Below are positions 24,699 to 33,866 of a stretch of DNA of 64,000 bases, piece after piece. The translations under genes were made by a program, and so were the position numbers. Below the pieces are notes generated by a model. The model had not been told where the DNA came from, made no database searches, and saw only the letters and a list, made by a program, of their open reading frames with translations. Source of the stretch: RH-AL1 sp964235705 (GTDB taxonomy: Bacteria > Pseudomonadota > Alphaproteobacteria > Rhizobiales > Beijerinckiaceae); contig CAXSDP010000013.1 of the NCBI GenBank assembly GCA_964235705.1, positions 5,712 to 69,711 on the forward strand, given 5' to 3'. Numbering within the stretch: the stretch's first letter is position 1; every line of letters starts with the position of its first letter.

Positions 24699-25529
24699 AT
24701 GGACGACGCCGAGGAAAACGGCCGCGCCGCCGCCAAGCAGGCGGCCAAGCACGCGGCCAAGCACGCCACCACGCACGCCGCCCCCAAACACCTCGCCGCC
24801 AAGCACGATGGCAAGCACGATGGCACGGCGAGCGCCGCGCCCCGCATCCTGGTGGTCGAGGACGAGGAAACCCTCGGCGTCCTGCTCACCTACAACCTCG
24901 AGGCGGAGGGTTTCGCCGTCACGTGCGTGGACCGCGGCGACGAGGCGGACCTGCGCCTGATCGAGGACCCGCCGGACCTCGTCATCCTGGATTGGATGTT
25001 GCCGGGCGTGTCGGGCCTGGAAATCTGCCGGCGCATGCGCGCGCGCCAGGCGACGCGGAGCCTGCCGGTCATCATGCTGACCGCGCGCGGGGAGGAGGGC
25101 GAGCGCGTGCGCGGGCTCTCGACGGGTGCGGACGACTACATCGTCAAGCCCTTCTCGGTGCCGGAGCTGGTCGCCCGCGTCCGCGCCCTGCTGCGCCGCG
25201 CCAGCCCGGACAAGGTGGCCTCGCGCCTGGTCGCGGGCGACCTCGAACTCGACCGGCAGAGCTGGCGCGTCCATCGCGGCGAGCGCGCGGTGCACCTCGG
25301 CCCCACCGAGTTCCGGCTGTTGGAGTACCTGATGGCGAAGCCCGGCCGCGTGTTCTCGCGGGCGCAACTGCTCGACAGCGTTTGGGGCCTGTCCGCCGAG
25401 ATCGACGAGCGGACCGTGGACGTCCACGTCGGGCGCCTGCGCAAGGCGCTGTCGAGCCAAGGGCAGGACGACCCGATCCGCACCGTGAGGGGTGCCGGCT
25501 ACGCCTTCGACGAGACGTTCGGCGCCTGA
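24699..25529 (+). CDS. phoB: Response regulator PhoB with Lys/Ala/His-rich N-terminal tail
   Basis: 276 residues from ATG 24699 (GTG 24696 is also possible). About 45 residues of tail rich in AAKH units come first. The receiver domain follows (ILVVEDEETLGVLLTYNLEA, phosphoacceptor Asp in LVILDWMLPG, Lys in YIVKPFS), then the winged-helix DNA-binding domain (HLGPTEFRLLEYLMAKPGRV to DPIRTVRGAGYAF). Normal PhoB is about 230 residues and starts at the receiver. The tail is in frame, repeated and basic, resembling histone-H1-like bacterial tails. It is the last gene of the phosphate locus. Confidence 0.93.
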   Translation: MDDAEENGRAAAKQAAKHAAKHATTHAAPKHLAAKHDGKHDGTASAAPRILVVEDEETLGVLLTYNLEAEGFAVTCVDRGDEADLRLIEDPPDLVILDWMLPGVSGLEICRRMRARQATRSLPVIMLTARGEEGERVRGLSTGADDYIVKPFSVPELVARVRALLRRASPDKVASRLVAGDLELDRQSWRVHRGERAVHLGPTEFRLLEYLMAKPGRVFSRAQLLDSVWGLSAEIDERTVDVHVGRLRKALSSQGQDDPIRTVRGAGYAFDETFGA

Positions 25530-25582
25530 GGGATCGGCGCCTCGGGCGCTTCCCTCACGCGCGGGTCGTCACGCGCGGATCG

Positions 25583-26344
25583 TCAGGCGCTGCGGCGGCG
25601 GTTGCGGTCCTGCACCGGCTGGTAGGCCATGCGGCTGTGGTGGGCGCAGTAGGGGCCGGCGCCGATCGGCGCCTTGCTGCCGCAGTAGCGGAACTCCGCC
25701 GAGGACGGGTCGCCGACCGGCCAGCGGCACATCGACTCCCTCAGGTCCATGATCGTGACGTTCTCGGCCAAGGGCAGCACCGTGTTTCCTGAGGATCTGA
25801 TGAGGGGGAGGGGCGGCGGCCCCGCCTGGGCGGCGCCGGTTAACGATGTGCCGGCCAAGGACGTGCCGCCTTGAAGCGCGCCGGCCTGGGACATGCCGGC
25901 CTGGGACACGCCGGCTTGGAGCGCGTCGGCGTCGTCGGACGCGGTCGTCCCGGACAGGCCCTGGGGGGTGACCTGGCGCATGCCCGGACCCGGCCTGACC
26001 GCGCCCGGACGCACGCGCCCCGCCGGGTCGCCGGCGACCGCCTTGATGCGTCCGGACAGGCCGAGGCGATGCACCTTGCCGATGACCGCGTTGCGCGTGA
26101 CGCCGCCGGCGAGTTCGGCGGCGATGCGGCTGGCGCTGAGCCCCTCGATCCACAGTCTGCGGAGCAGGTCCACCCGCTCGTCGGTCCAAGGGAGGGTCGT
26201 CGGCGGGGCCGTCAAGGACGTCGGCATCACTTCCACCGTGCTCGGCTGCACCGTGCTCGGCTGCATCGCGCTCGGCGTCGTGTCCCCGGTGATGGCGACC
26301 TCGGCGCCAAAGAGGGCTTCATCGCCAAGGTACGTGTCGGTCAT
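25583..26344 (-). CDS. gcrA: GcrA cell-cycle regulator, extended form
   Basis: 253 residues from ATG 26344. The diagnostic GcrA domain is WTDERVDLLRRLWIEGLSAS followed by RIAAELAGGVTRNAVIGKVH (about residues 52-95). The C-terminal part CRWPVGDPSSAEFRYCG and GPYCAHHSRMAYQPV is the conserved sigma-contacting and Zn-like segment. GcrA binds CcrM-methylated GANTC promoters together with sigma70. Here a 50-residue lead (with QPSTVQPSTV) and a Gln/Ala/Gly repeat linker (VSQAGMSQAGALQGGTS) enlarge the usual ~170-residue protein. A shorter start at 26227 (MPTSLTAPP) is possible. Confidence 0.9.
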   Translation of the reverse strand: MTDTYLGDEALFGAEVAITGDTTPSAMQPSTVQPSTVEVMPTSLTAPPTTLPWTDERVDLLRRLWIEGLSASRIAAELAGGVTRNAVIGKVHRLGLSGRIKAVAGDPAGRVRPGAVRPGPGMRQVTPQGLSGTTASDDADALQAGVSQAGMSQAGALQGGTSLAGTSLTGAAQAGPPPLPLIRSSGNTVLPLAENVTIMDLRESMCRWPVGDPSSAEFRYCGSKAPIGAGPYCAHHSRMAYQPVQDRNRRRSA

Positions 26345-26794
26345 GTCTTCGTCCGCCGGTGTCGGTCTCGGTTCACGATTCGGGACGCGTCGACGCGCGC
26401 CCCCGCACCGCCCAAAGCGGGCGCGCGGAGACACACCGGCGGACCGGCATCGTTGAACGCGAGACGCTGGAAGTAATCGCGCCGCACGGCATGTCGTGGC
26501 TGGCAAGGCAACGCTACACTAGCTGCCGAATCGCGCGCAAGGGTGGTCACGGATCGTTAAGTGTTTTCAACAATGCCCTGCGTCTTCCGCGTGACGGGGT
26601 CGAACGCGCCCATCACAAAGCGGGAACAAAGGCGGGATGCCCCGCCGATCGCGGTGGGGCGGTGGCGAGACGCCCGCCGCCCGCGTCGTCCCGGCCGCCG
26701 GTCTTCCCGGTCGCTGGTCCCGCCCGCGCCGAGCCACGCGCGGGGATGTTTGACCTCGGCGGGGGAAGCCCCTACACCTTATCCCTTAGCTCAT
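26345..26794. other. Divergent control region between gcrA and argD
   Basis: About 450 bases contain no supportable gene. GANTC sites (the CcrM methylation sequence) stand at 26377-26381 and 26528-26532, on the gcrA side. A terminator-like hairpin closes the argD side (separate entry). Short open frames here are without domains. Confidence 0.5.
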
Positions 26795-26817
26795 GCCGCC
26801 CCTCGGGCGGCCTTTTT
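26795..26817 (+). terminator. Rho-independent terminator or attenuator before argD
   Basis: GCCGCCC (26795-26801), loop CTC, GGGCGGC (26805-26811), then C and TTTTT (26813-26817). It is a perfect 7-bp GC stem with a U tract on the plus strand, only 34 bases before the argD start. No gene precedes it on that strand, so it could attenuate argD-argF-hslO transcription or end a short leader RNA. Confidence 0.75.
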
Positions 26818-26850
26818 CGTGATGACGCCTCACGATCTCAGGAGCGGGAT

Positions 26851-28046
26851 ATGACCTCGTCTTTGCTGCCGACCTACGCCCGAACCCCCCTCGCCTTCGC
26901 GCGCGGCGAGGGTGTTTGGCTCGAGACGGCCGACGGCGAGCGCTACCTCGACCTCGGCAGCGGCATCGCGGTCGCCTCGCTCGGCTACGCCCATCCCCAC
27001 CTCATCGCCGCCCTGACCGACCAGGCCGGCCGCATCTGGCACACGTCCAACCTGTTCGAGATCCCGCAGGCGGAACGGCTCGCGCGACGCCTCTGCGCGG
27101 TGAGCTTCGCCGATTACGCCTTCTTCACCAATTCCGGCGCCGAGGCGCTGGAAGGCGCGATCAAGACAGCCCGCAAGTACCACGCGGTGGCCGGCCATCC
27201 CGAGCGGTTCCACGTCGTCACCTTCGAGGGCGCCTTCCACGGGCGCACGCTGGCGACGATCGCGGCGGGCGGCAACGACAAGTACATCGCCGGGTTCGGG
27301 CCGAAGGCGCCGGGGTTCGACAAGGTCGCCTGGGGCGACGTGGAGGCGGTGAAGGCGGCCATCGGCCCGCAAACGGCGGCGATCCTGGTCGAGCCCATCC
27401 AGGGCGAGGGCGGGATCCGGGTGCCGCCGCGCTCCTTCCTGCGCGCGCTGCGCGAGCTCTGCGACGCCCACGACCTGCTGCTGGTGGTGGACGAGGTCCA
27501 GTCGGGCGTGGGGCGCACCGGCAAGATGTTCGCCTACGAATTGTCCGGCGTCGAGCCGGACATCATGGCCATCGCCAAGGGGATCGGCGGCGGCTTCCCG
27601 CTCGGCGCCTTCCTCGCGAGCGCGGAGGCCGCCAGGGGCATGACGCTTGGCACGCACGGCTCCACCTTCGGCGGCAACCCGCTGGGCGCGGCGGTGGGCA
27701 ACGCCGTCCTCGACGTGGTGCTGGCCGAGGGCTTCATCGACGCGGTGGCCGCCAAGGGCCTGCGCTTCAAGCAGCAACTCGCCCGGCTCAAGGACGGCTA
27801 CGGCGACGTGATCGCCGACGTGCGCGGCGAGGGGCTGATGCTGGGCCTGCAATTGCGCGTGCCCCCCGCCGACTTCGCCCGCGCCGCCCTGGAGGCGCGC
27901 GTCCTGGTGATCCCGGCCGCCGACAACGTGGTGCGCCTCGTTCCGCCGCTGGTCATCGGCGACGCCGAGGTGTCCGAGGCGGTCGCGCGGCTCGAGGCGA
28001 CGTGCCGGAGCCTGTCCGCGCCGGCGCTCCAGCGCGGGGCCGCCGA

Positions 28047-28050
<4 letters not shown>
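26851..28050 (+). CDS. argD: Acetylornithine aminotransferase
   Basis: 399 residues, class III PLP aminotransferase. It shows FFTNSGAEALEGAIKTARKY, FHGRTLATIAAGGNDKYI, LVVDEVQSGVGRTGKMFAYE with the PLP-contact Asp, and IMAIAKGIGGGFPLGAFLAS with the Schiff-base Lys. It converts N-acetylglutamate semialdehyde to N-acetylornithine, and may serve in lysine synthesis as well. AGGAG at 26840-26844 sets the start. Its stop overlaps the argF start (ATGA). Confidence 0.94.
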
Positions 28051-28994
<944 letters not shown>

Positions 28995-28996
28995 GC

Positions 28997-29968
28997 ATGC
29001 CCGGACCCGACAGCACCCGCCCCGTATCGGACCAGGGGCACGACGACCGCATCCTGCCCTTCGCCGTCGAGCCGCTCGACGTGCGCGGCCGCGTGGTGCG
29101 GCTCGGGCCGGCGGTCGACCACATCCTGACGCAGCACAAGTACCCGCCAGCCGTGGCGCGCCTCGTCGGCGAGGCGGCGGCGCTCACCGTGCTGCTCGGC
29201 TCCGCCCTGAAGATGGAAGGGCGCTTCCAGCTGCAAACCAAGAGCGACGGCTTCATCGACATGCTGGTGGTCGACTTCGACGCGCCCGACCGCATCCGCG
29301 CCTTCGCCCGCTACGACGCCGAGCGCCTGAACGACGCGCCCAAGCACGGCGACCTGCTCGGGCACGGCCACCTCGCCTTCACCATCGACCGGGGCAGCGA
29401 GGCATCGCGTTACCAGGGCATCGTCGCGCTGGAAGGGCAGGGCCTGGAAGCGGCGGCGCACCAGTATTTCCGCCAGTCCGAGCAGATCCCCACGCTGGTC
29501 CGGCTCGCGGTCGCCGAGAACGTCACGGGCGAGGGCGCGGCGTGGCGCGCGGGCGGGCTGATGGTGCAGTTCCTGCCCGAGGCGCCCGACCGCATGCGCC
29601 CGAGGGACCTCGACCCCGGCGACGCGCCGGCCGACTACCAGGCGGCGGAGCCGGACGTCGACGACGCTTGGAACGAGGCCCGCGCACTCGCCGAAACCGT
29701 GGAGGACCACGAACTCGTCGACCCCACGCTGTCGAGCGAGCGGCTGCTGTTCCGGCTGTTCCACGAGCGCGGCGTCAAGGTATTCCAGGCACAGGCGGTT
29801 CGCGACGCTTGCCGCTGCTCGCGCTCCCGCATCGACGCGATGCTGCGACGCTTCACGCCGCAGGAGCGCACCGACATGATCGGCGACGACGGCAAGATCG
29901 GCGTGACCTGCGAGTTCTGCTCGACCCATCGCGCGTTCGACCCGCGAGACTTCGACAAGCCGGATTGA
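28997..29968 (+). CDS. hslO: Hsp33 redox-regulated chaperone
   Basis: 323 residues from ATG 28997 (GTG 28991 overlapping the argF stop is the alternative). The N-terminal chaperone domain has LVGEAAALTVLLGSALKMEG and FQLQTKSDG. The C-terminal redox switch has the Zn ligands in ACRCSR (CxC) and VTCEFCSTH (CxxC). On oxidation the zinc leaves and the protein dimerises to hold unfolded clients. It is the third gene of the arginine operon. Confidence 0.93.
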   Translation: MPGPDSTRPVSDQGHDDRILPFAVEPLDVRGRVVRLGPAVDHILTQHKYPPAVARLVGEAAALTVLLGSALKMEGRFQLQTKSDGFIDMLVVDFDAPDRIRAFARYDAERLNDAPKHGDLLGHGHLAFTIDRGSEASRYQGIVALEGQGLEAAAHQYFRQSEQIPTLVRLAVAENVTGEGAAWRAGGLMVQFLPEAPDRMRPRDLDPGDAPADYQAAEPDVDDAWNEARALAETVEDHELVDPTLSSERLLFRLFHERGVKVFQAQAVRDACRCSRSRIDAMLRRFTPQERTDMIGDDGKIGVTCEFCSTHRAFDPRDFDKPD

Positions 29969-30014
29969 TCGCGACGAACCGAGGCCCGGCCCTGCGGGAG
30001 CCGGCCGGATCGCC

Positions 30015-31202
30015 TCACCAATCGTAGCGCGGGTCGGGGTAATAGTCGCGGGCGGTCCGGCGGGTGTCGCGCGGCGTCGCGGCGTAGGCGAGCATCCCCT
30101 TGGTCGTCGTCACCGTCCAGCCGTTGCCGTGGCGGTCGATGGATTTGACCACGCCCGCGCCCGGGATGCTCACGCCGGGCACCACTTCGAGCGAGCCGCG
30201 CCGGCCCTCGATCAGCGCGACGCCCTGGTAAACCTCGCGCACCACCCAGCCCGGCAGCACGGCCGGCCTCGCCGCCTCGTCGTCGGCCTTCTCGGCGCTC
30301 GCGAGCCTCGTCGCCGGCTTCGCGACGGGTGTCGGCGACGTGTGCGCCTCGATCACCGAGCTCGGCTTGGTTGGCACCGGCTTGGTTCGGGCCGTTTTCC
30401 CATCGGCGGCGGACTTGGCGTCGGCGAGCGGCTCGGCCGGCGCGATCGATCCCGTCGCCGCGGTGTCGACGCCTTGGCGCTCCAGCGACCCGGCGGCGAG
30501 CCGCTGAACCTTCGCGTCCGTTTCACGCTGGGACTTGTCGAGTTCCCGCTGGGACTTGTCGAGCCGGCCCGACAGCGCGGCGATGGCGGTGGTGGTTTCG
30601 CCCTTCACCGTGCTCAACCCGGCCTTCACACCCTCGAGCTCGCCGGTGAGCGCGCGGACCTGGTCGGGCGTCGGTTCGCGCCCGAGCGCGGCCTGCAGGG
30701 TGCCGAGCTGGGCGCGCAGCGCGTCGACGTCCTTCGCCATCCGCTCGTTGGCGGCGCGAAGCTCCGAAACCTCGTCCCGCTTGTCGTCCTTCCCGTCGTC
30801 CCGCCTGGCTTCGGCCTCGGGCGTCGCGACCGGCGCGGCCGCCCGCGGGCCGGCGGCGGCCGGCGCCTCGATCTGCGCCGCCGTCGGGTGCGTCACCACG
30901 TGGTCGCTGACCGTCCAGGCGAAGCCGATCAGGCCGACGATCATCGCGGCATGGGCGCTGTAGTCGAGGAGGATCGACTTGATCGATCGCGGGGCCACCG
31001 GCTCCGGCGCACGGTCGGCCTTGACCGGGAACGGGTCCGTCGCCACGTCCGTTTCCGCCAGCGCCGTGCCGACCGGCACTTCGGCCCCGCCGGTCGTCGC
31101 CTCGACGTCAGCCGGCCGGGATGGCGTTGACTCGGCGTCCGCCGGCCGCTCCGGGCCGGTCGCGGCCTGATCCTTCGATTCGTTGCCGTCCGGCAGCGTC
31201 AT
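30015..31202 (-). CDS. Single-pass membrane protein with coiled coil and C-terminal beta domain
   Basis: 395 residues from ATG 31202. An acidic, Pro/Ala-rich N-terminus comes first, then one membrane helix (AAMIVGLIGFAWTVSDHVV, about residues 80-100). A long coiled coil follows (ELRAANERMAKDVDALRAQL, then RLDKSQRELDKSQRETDAK), then a Pro/Lys linker and a conserved C-terminal region (PGWVVREVYQGVALIEGRRG to STVEVVPG-like, GWTVTTTKGML). The C-terminal part resembles PilP-like beta modules by eye. I do not recognise a named family. Such proteins occur in Rhizobiales as unnamed conserved membrane proteins. The DKSQRE unit is duplicated. Confidence 0.7.
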   Translation of the reverse strand: MTLPDGNESKDQAATGPERPADAESTPSRPADVEATTGGAEVPVGTALAETDVATDPFPVKADRAPEPVAPRSIKSILLDYSAHAAMIVGLIGFAWTVSDHVVTHPTAAQIEAPAAAGPRAAAPVATPEAEARRDDGKDDKRDEVSELRAANERMAKDVDALRAQLGTLQAALGREPTPDQVRALTGELEGVKAGLSTVKGETTTAIAALSGRLDKSQRELDKSQRETDAKVQRLAAGSLERQGVDTAATGSIAPAEPLADAKSAADGKTARTKPVPTKPSSVIEAHTSPTPVAKPATRLASAEKADDEAARPAVLPGWVVREVYQGVALIEGRRGSLEVVPGVSIPGAGVVKSIDRHGNGWTVTTTKGMLAYAATPRDTRRTARDYYPDPRYDW

Positions 31203-31361
31203 GGCTGTACACCCCTGGTCGCTGGGTTCGCTCGTGAGGTCCTGCCGGTCTTTTGCGCGGTCTTCGCTTAATGCCACGTTAAATCGTCCTTCCATGGACA
31301 CCCATGCTGCCGCGCAACCCAAGCCAGAAAGAGGCGTTTCACGTCTCATCAAGGAGGTTTG

Positions 31362-31610
31362 ATGATCAAGTCGGTGTTTTTCGCGGCCGTCACGTCGCTC
31401 GCGATGACGGCGGGCGCCCTCGCGCAGGCCAACGGACCGGCCGGCAACGCGCCGCGCGACGGGGGCGACCCGCGAGCGAACTATACCACGGCGACGGGGG
31501 CCACCGTCCCTCATCCCGGCGCGTCGCAGGGCGCGGGAACGACGCCGATGGACGTCGGGATCCAGCGACAAGACGACAAAATCCAGGGCAGCATCTGCAA
31601 AGGGTGCTGA
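31362..31610 (+). CDS. Small secreted protein, unknown
   Basis: 82 residues with an excellent ribosome site (AGGAGG, 31352-31357). A signal peptide (SVFFAAVTSLAMTAGALAQ) precedes a mature part of about 60 residues that is Gly/Asn/Thr-rich and ends in KIQGSICKGC. The two Cys at the end might bind a metal or form a disulfide. No family recognised. It stands alone before mtnA. Confidence 0.65.
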   Translation: MIKSVFFAAVTSLAMTAGALAQANGPAGNAPRDGGDPRANYTTATGATVPHPGASQGAGTTPMDVGIQRQDDKIQGSICKGC

Positions 31611-31669
31611 TTCTGGGCTAAGCGGTTTCTGAGGGCTGACAAGGGCGTCGCCATGGACGGCGAGCCACG

Positions 31670-31744
31670 ATGGGCCAGGATCGGATGAGCCAGGATCGGA
31701 TGAGCCAAGAGCGGATGAGCCAAGAGCGGATGAGCCAAGAGCGG
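31670..31744 (+). repeat. Five-fold 15-bp tandem repeat, each with an in-frame ATG, before mtnA
   Basis: The unit ATGAGCCAAGAGCGG (with variants ATGGGCCAGGATCGG and ATGAGCCAGGATCGG) repeats five times from 31670 to 31744, ending at ATG 31745. Every unit puts an in-frame ATG about 6-8 bases after an AAGAGCGG or AGGATCGG stretch. The result is a ladder of alternative mtnA starts. Confidence 0.85.
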
Positions 31745-33027
31745 ATGGATCAAGACCGAACGGGCCAGGCCGACCGCGAGAGGACCATCTGGCTCGCCCC
31801 CGACGGGCGCGACGTGGAGGTCATCGACCAGACNNNNNNNNNNNNNNNNNNNNNNNNNNNNNNNNNNNNNNNNNNNNNNNNNNNNNNNNNNNNNNNNNNN
31901 NNNNNNNNNNNNNNNNNNNNNNNNNNNNNNNNNAGAGGACCATCTGGCTCGCCCCCGACGGGCGCGACGTGGAGGTCATCGACCAGACCGCCCTGCCGCA
32001 TCGCTTCGCCGTCATGACGCTGCGGACCGTGGCCGACGCGGCCCGCGCCATCAAGGACATGCACGTGCGGGGCGCGCCCTTGATCGGCGTCGCCGCCGCC
32101 TACGGCATGGCGCTCGCCACGCGCGCCGACCCCTCCGACGCCGGGTTGGCGGCGGCGAGCGAGGCGCTGCGCCGGACGCGCCCGACGGCGGTGAACCTGG
32201 TTTGGGCGCTCGACGCCATGCGCCGGACCCTGGCGCCGCTGGCGCCGGACTATCGCGAGGCCGCCGCCTACGCCAAGGCCGCCGCCATCGCCGACGAGGA
32301 CGTGGCCGTGTGCCGCGCGATGGCGGCGCACGGGCTCGAACTCATCCGCGCCCTGTCGCGCGGACGCGGCGGGCGCCCGGTCAACATCCTCACCCACTGC
32401 AACGCCGGTTGGCTCGCCGCCGTCGAGTGGGGCACGGCGACCGCGCCGATCTACGCCGCGCACCGCGCCGGCATCCCCGTCCACGTCTTCGTCGACGAGA
32501 CGCGGCCGCGCAACCAGGGCGCGTCGCTGACCGCGTGGGAGCTGGGGCGCTTCGGCGTGCCGCACACGGTGGTGGTCGACAACGTCGGCGGCCACCTCAT
32601 GCAGCACGGCCGCGTCGATTGCGTGATCGTGGGCACCGACCGCACCACCGCGAGCGGCGACGTGTGCAACAAGGTCGGCACCTACCTGAAGGCGCTGGCG
32701 GCGCACGCCAACAATGTGCCCTTCTACGTCGGCGCGCCCTCGTCCTCCATCGACTTCACCATCGACGACGGCGTCGCCGGCATCGACATCGAGGAGCGTG
32801 GCACGGAGGAGGTGACGCACATGACCGGGCTGACGGACGACGGCGCGATCGCCCGGATCATGGTCACCCCGCCGGGCAGCCCCGTGCTGAACTACGCCTT
32901 CGACGTCACCCCGGCGGCGCTGGTGAGCGGCCTCATCACCGAGCGCGGCGTGATCGGCGCGAACAAGGCCGCGCTTGCCGCCGCCTTCCCCGAGCGCGTC
33001 GTCACGCGGCGTGACGCCGCCGAGTGA
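31745..33027 (+). CDS. mtnA: Methylthioribose-1-phosphate isomerase (interrupted by assembly gap)
   Basis: After removal of the gap artefact the protein is 375 residues, the family length. Start is put at ATG 31745, after the tandem repeats; starts up to 31670 are in frame and would add 25 residues. RTIWLAPDGRDVEVIDQ begins the conserved region. MHVRGAPLIGVAAAYGM, ILTHCNAGWLAAVEWGTATA (catalytic Cys) and CVIVGTDRTTASGDVCNKVG (catalytic Asp) follow. The enzyme isomerises MTR-1-P to MTRu-1-P in methionine salvage. It is monocistronic and convergent with murU. Confidence 0.93.
31834..31933. other. Assembly gap (100 N) inside mtnA, flanks overlap by 55 bp
   Basis: Bases 31779-31833 equal bases 31934-31988. 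Removing 155 nt joins the N-terminal frame to the frame ending at 33027, so the true gene is intact. Confidence 0.93.
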
Positions 33028-33048
33028 TCCTCGCGCTCCCCCTAACCC

Positions 33049-33777
33049 TTACGCCGCCTGGTACGGCGAGCGCCTGATCGTGTCCTCCGCCTCGGCGATC
33101 GCCTGCGGCGTGCCGACGTGCAGCCATTGCCCGTCGAGGCGTTGGCCGTGCAGGCGTCCGCGCCCGGCGGTGGCGAAGAAGGTTGGGGCGAGGCGCACCG
33201 GACCCTCCGGCATGGCGGCGAAAAGCTCCGGCTTGATGATGCCGACGCCGGTGTAGACGTAGGGCGCGGCCGCGTCCTCGGCGCGCCGGCGCAGCCGCCC
33301 GTCGGCCTCCATCGCGAAGTCGCCCGGCCAGTCGACGCCGACGCTGGTGGCGGTGTCGGCCACCAGCAGCAGCACGTCCATGGCCGCCGGGTCCCAGCGC
33401 GCGACCAGCGCCGCGAGGTTGGAGCGCCGGCCTTCCAGCCAGAAGGCGTCGGTGTTGCACAGGAAGAAGGGATCGCCGCCGATCTGCGGCAGCACCTTCC
33501 TGACGCCACCGCCCTGGTCGAGCAGCAGCGCCCGCTCGTCCGAGACCGTGATCGCGGGGTCGCGGACCGATCGGGCGGCCAAGTGCGCCTCGATCTGGTC
33601 GGCGCGGTAGTGGACGTTGACGATCGCCCGCTTCAAGCCCGCCTGCGCGAAGCGGTCCAGCGCGTGGTCGATCAGCGCCTTGCCGGCGACCGGGACCAGC
33701 GGCTTGGGCAGCGTGTCGGTGATCGGGCGCATCCGCGTCCCGAACCCGGCCGCGAACACCATCGCCACGCCCGGCAT
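33049..33777 (-). CDS. murU: Nucleotidyltransferase, MurU-like (N-acetylmuramate-1-P uridylyltransferase)
   Basis: 242 residues from ATG 33777; an in-frame GTG at 33861 would overlap the end of the upstream gene. NTP-binding motif MVFAAGFGTRMRPITDTLPKPLV is complete, with DHALDRFAQAG and FFLCNTDAFWLEG (Asp metal ligand) and YTGVGIIKPE. In Pseudomonas, MurU makes UDP-MurNAc from MurNAc-1-P, downstream of the kinase AmgK. The AmgK-like domain is encoded by the gene directly upstream, so cell-wall recycling is the likely job. Mannose-1-P guanylyltransferase is the alternative. Confidence 0.85.
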   Translation of the reverse strand: MPGVAMVFAAGFGTRMRPITDTLPKPLVPVAGKALIDHALDRFAQAGLKRAIVNVHYRADQIEAHLAARSVRDPAITVSDERALLLDQGGGVRKVLPQIGGDPFFLCNTDAFWLEGRRSNLAALVARWDPAAMDVLLLVADTATSVGVDWPGDFAMEADGRLRRRAEDAAAPYVYTGVGIIKPELFAAMPEGPVRLAPTFFATAGRGRLHGQRLDGQWLHVGTPQAIAEAEDTIRRSPYQAA

Positions 33778-33866
33778 GCCCGTGACCGGCGCGCTCGCGA
33801 TCGGCACGCCGTCGATCGCTTGCAGCGGCGGACGGGCCGGGGGCCGCGCGTGTTTCGGCACGGGCT

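Noticed and set aside
25536..25550. GCGCC-TCG-GGCGC hairpin between phoB and gcrA as a shared terminator
   Set aside because: Only five base pairs and no T run on either strand; too common by chance in this GC-rich DNA.
31670..31744. Possible CRISPR-like array
   Set aside because: Units are only 15 bp and directly contiguous without spacers; they are in frame with mtnA. No cas genes are present.
31511..31753. Minus-strand frame rich in PLLAHP repeats
   Set aside because: It is the antisense reading of the mtnA start repeats, lacks a ribosome site and shows no domain.
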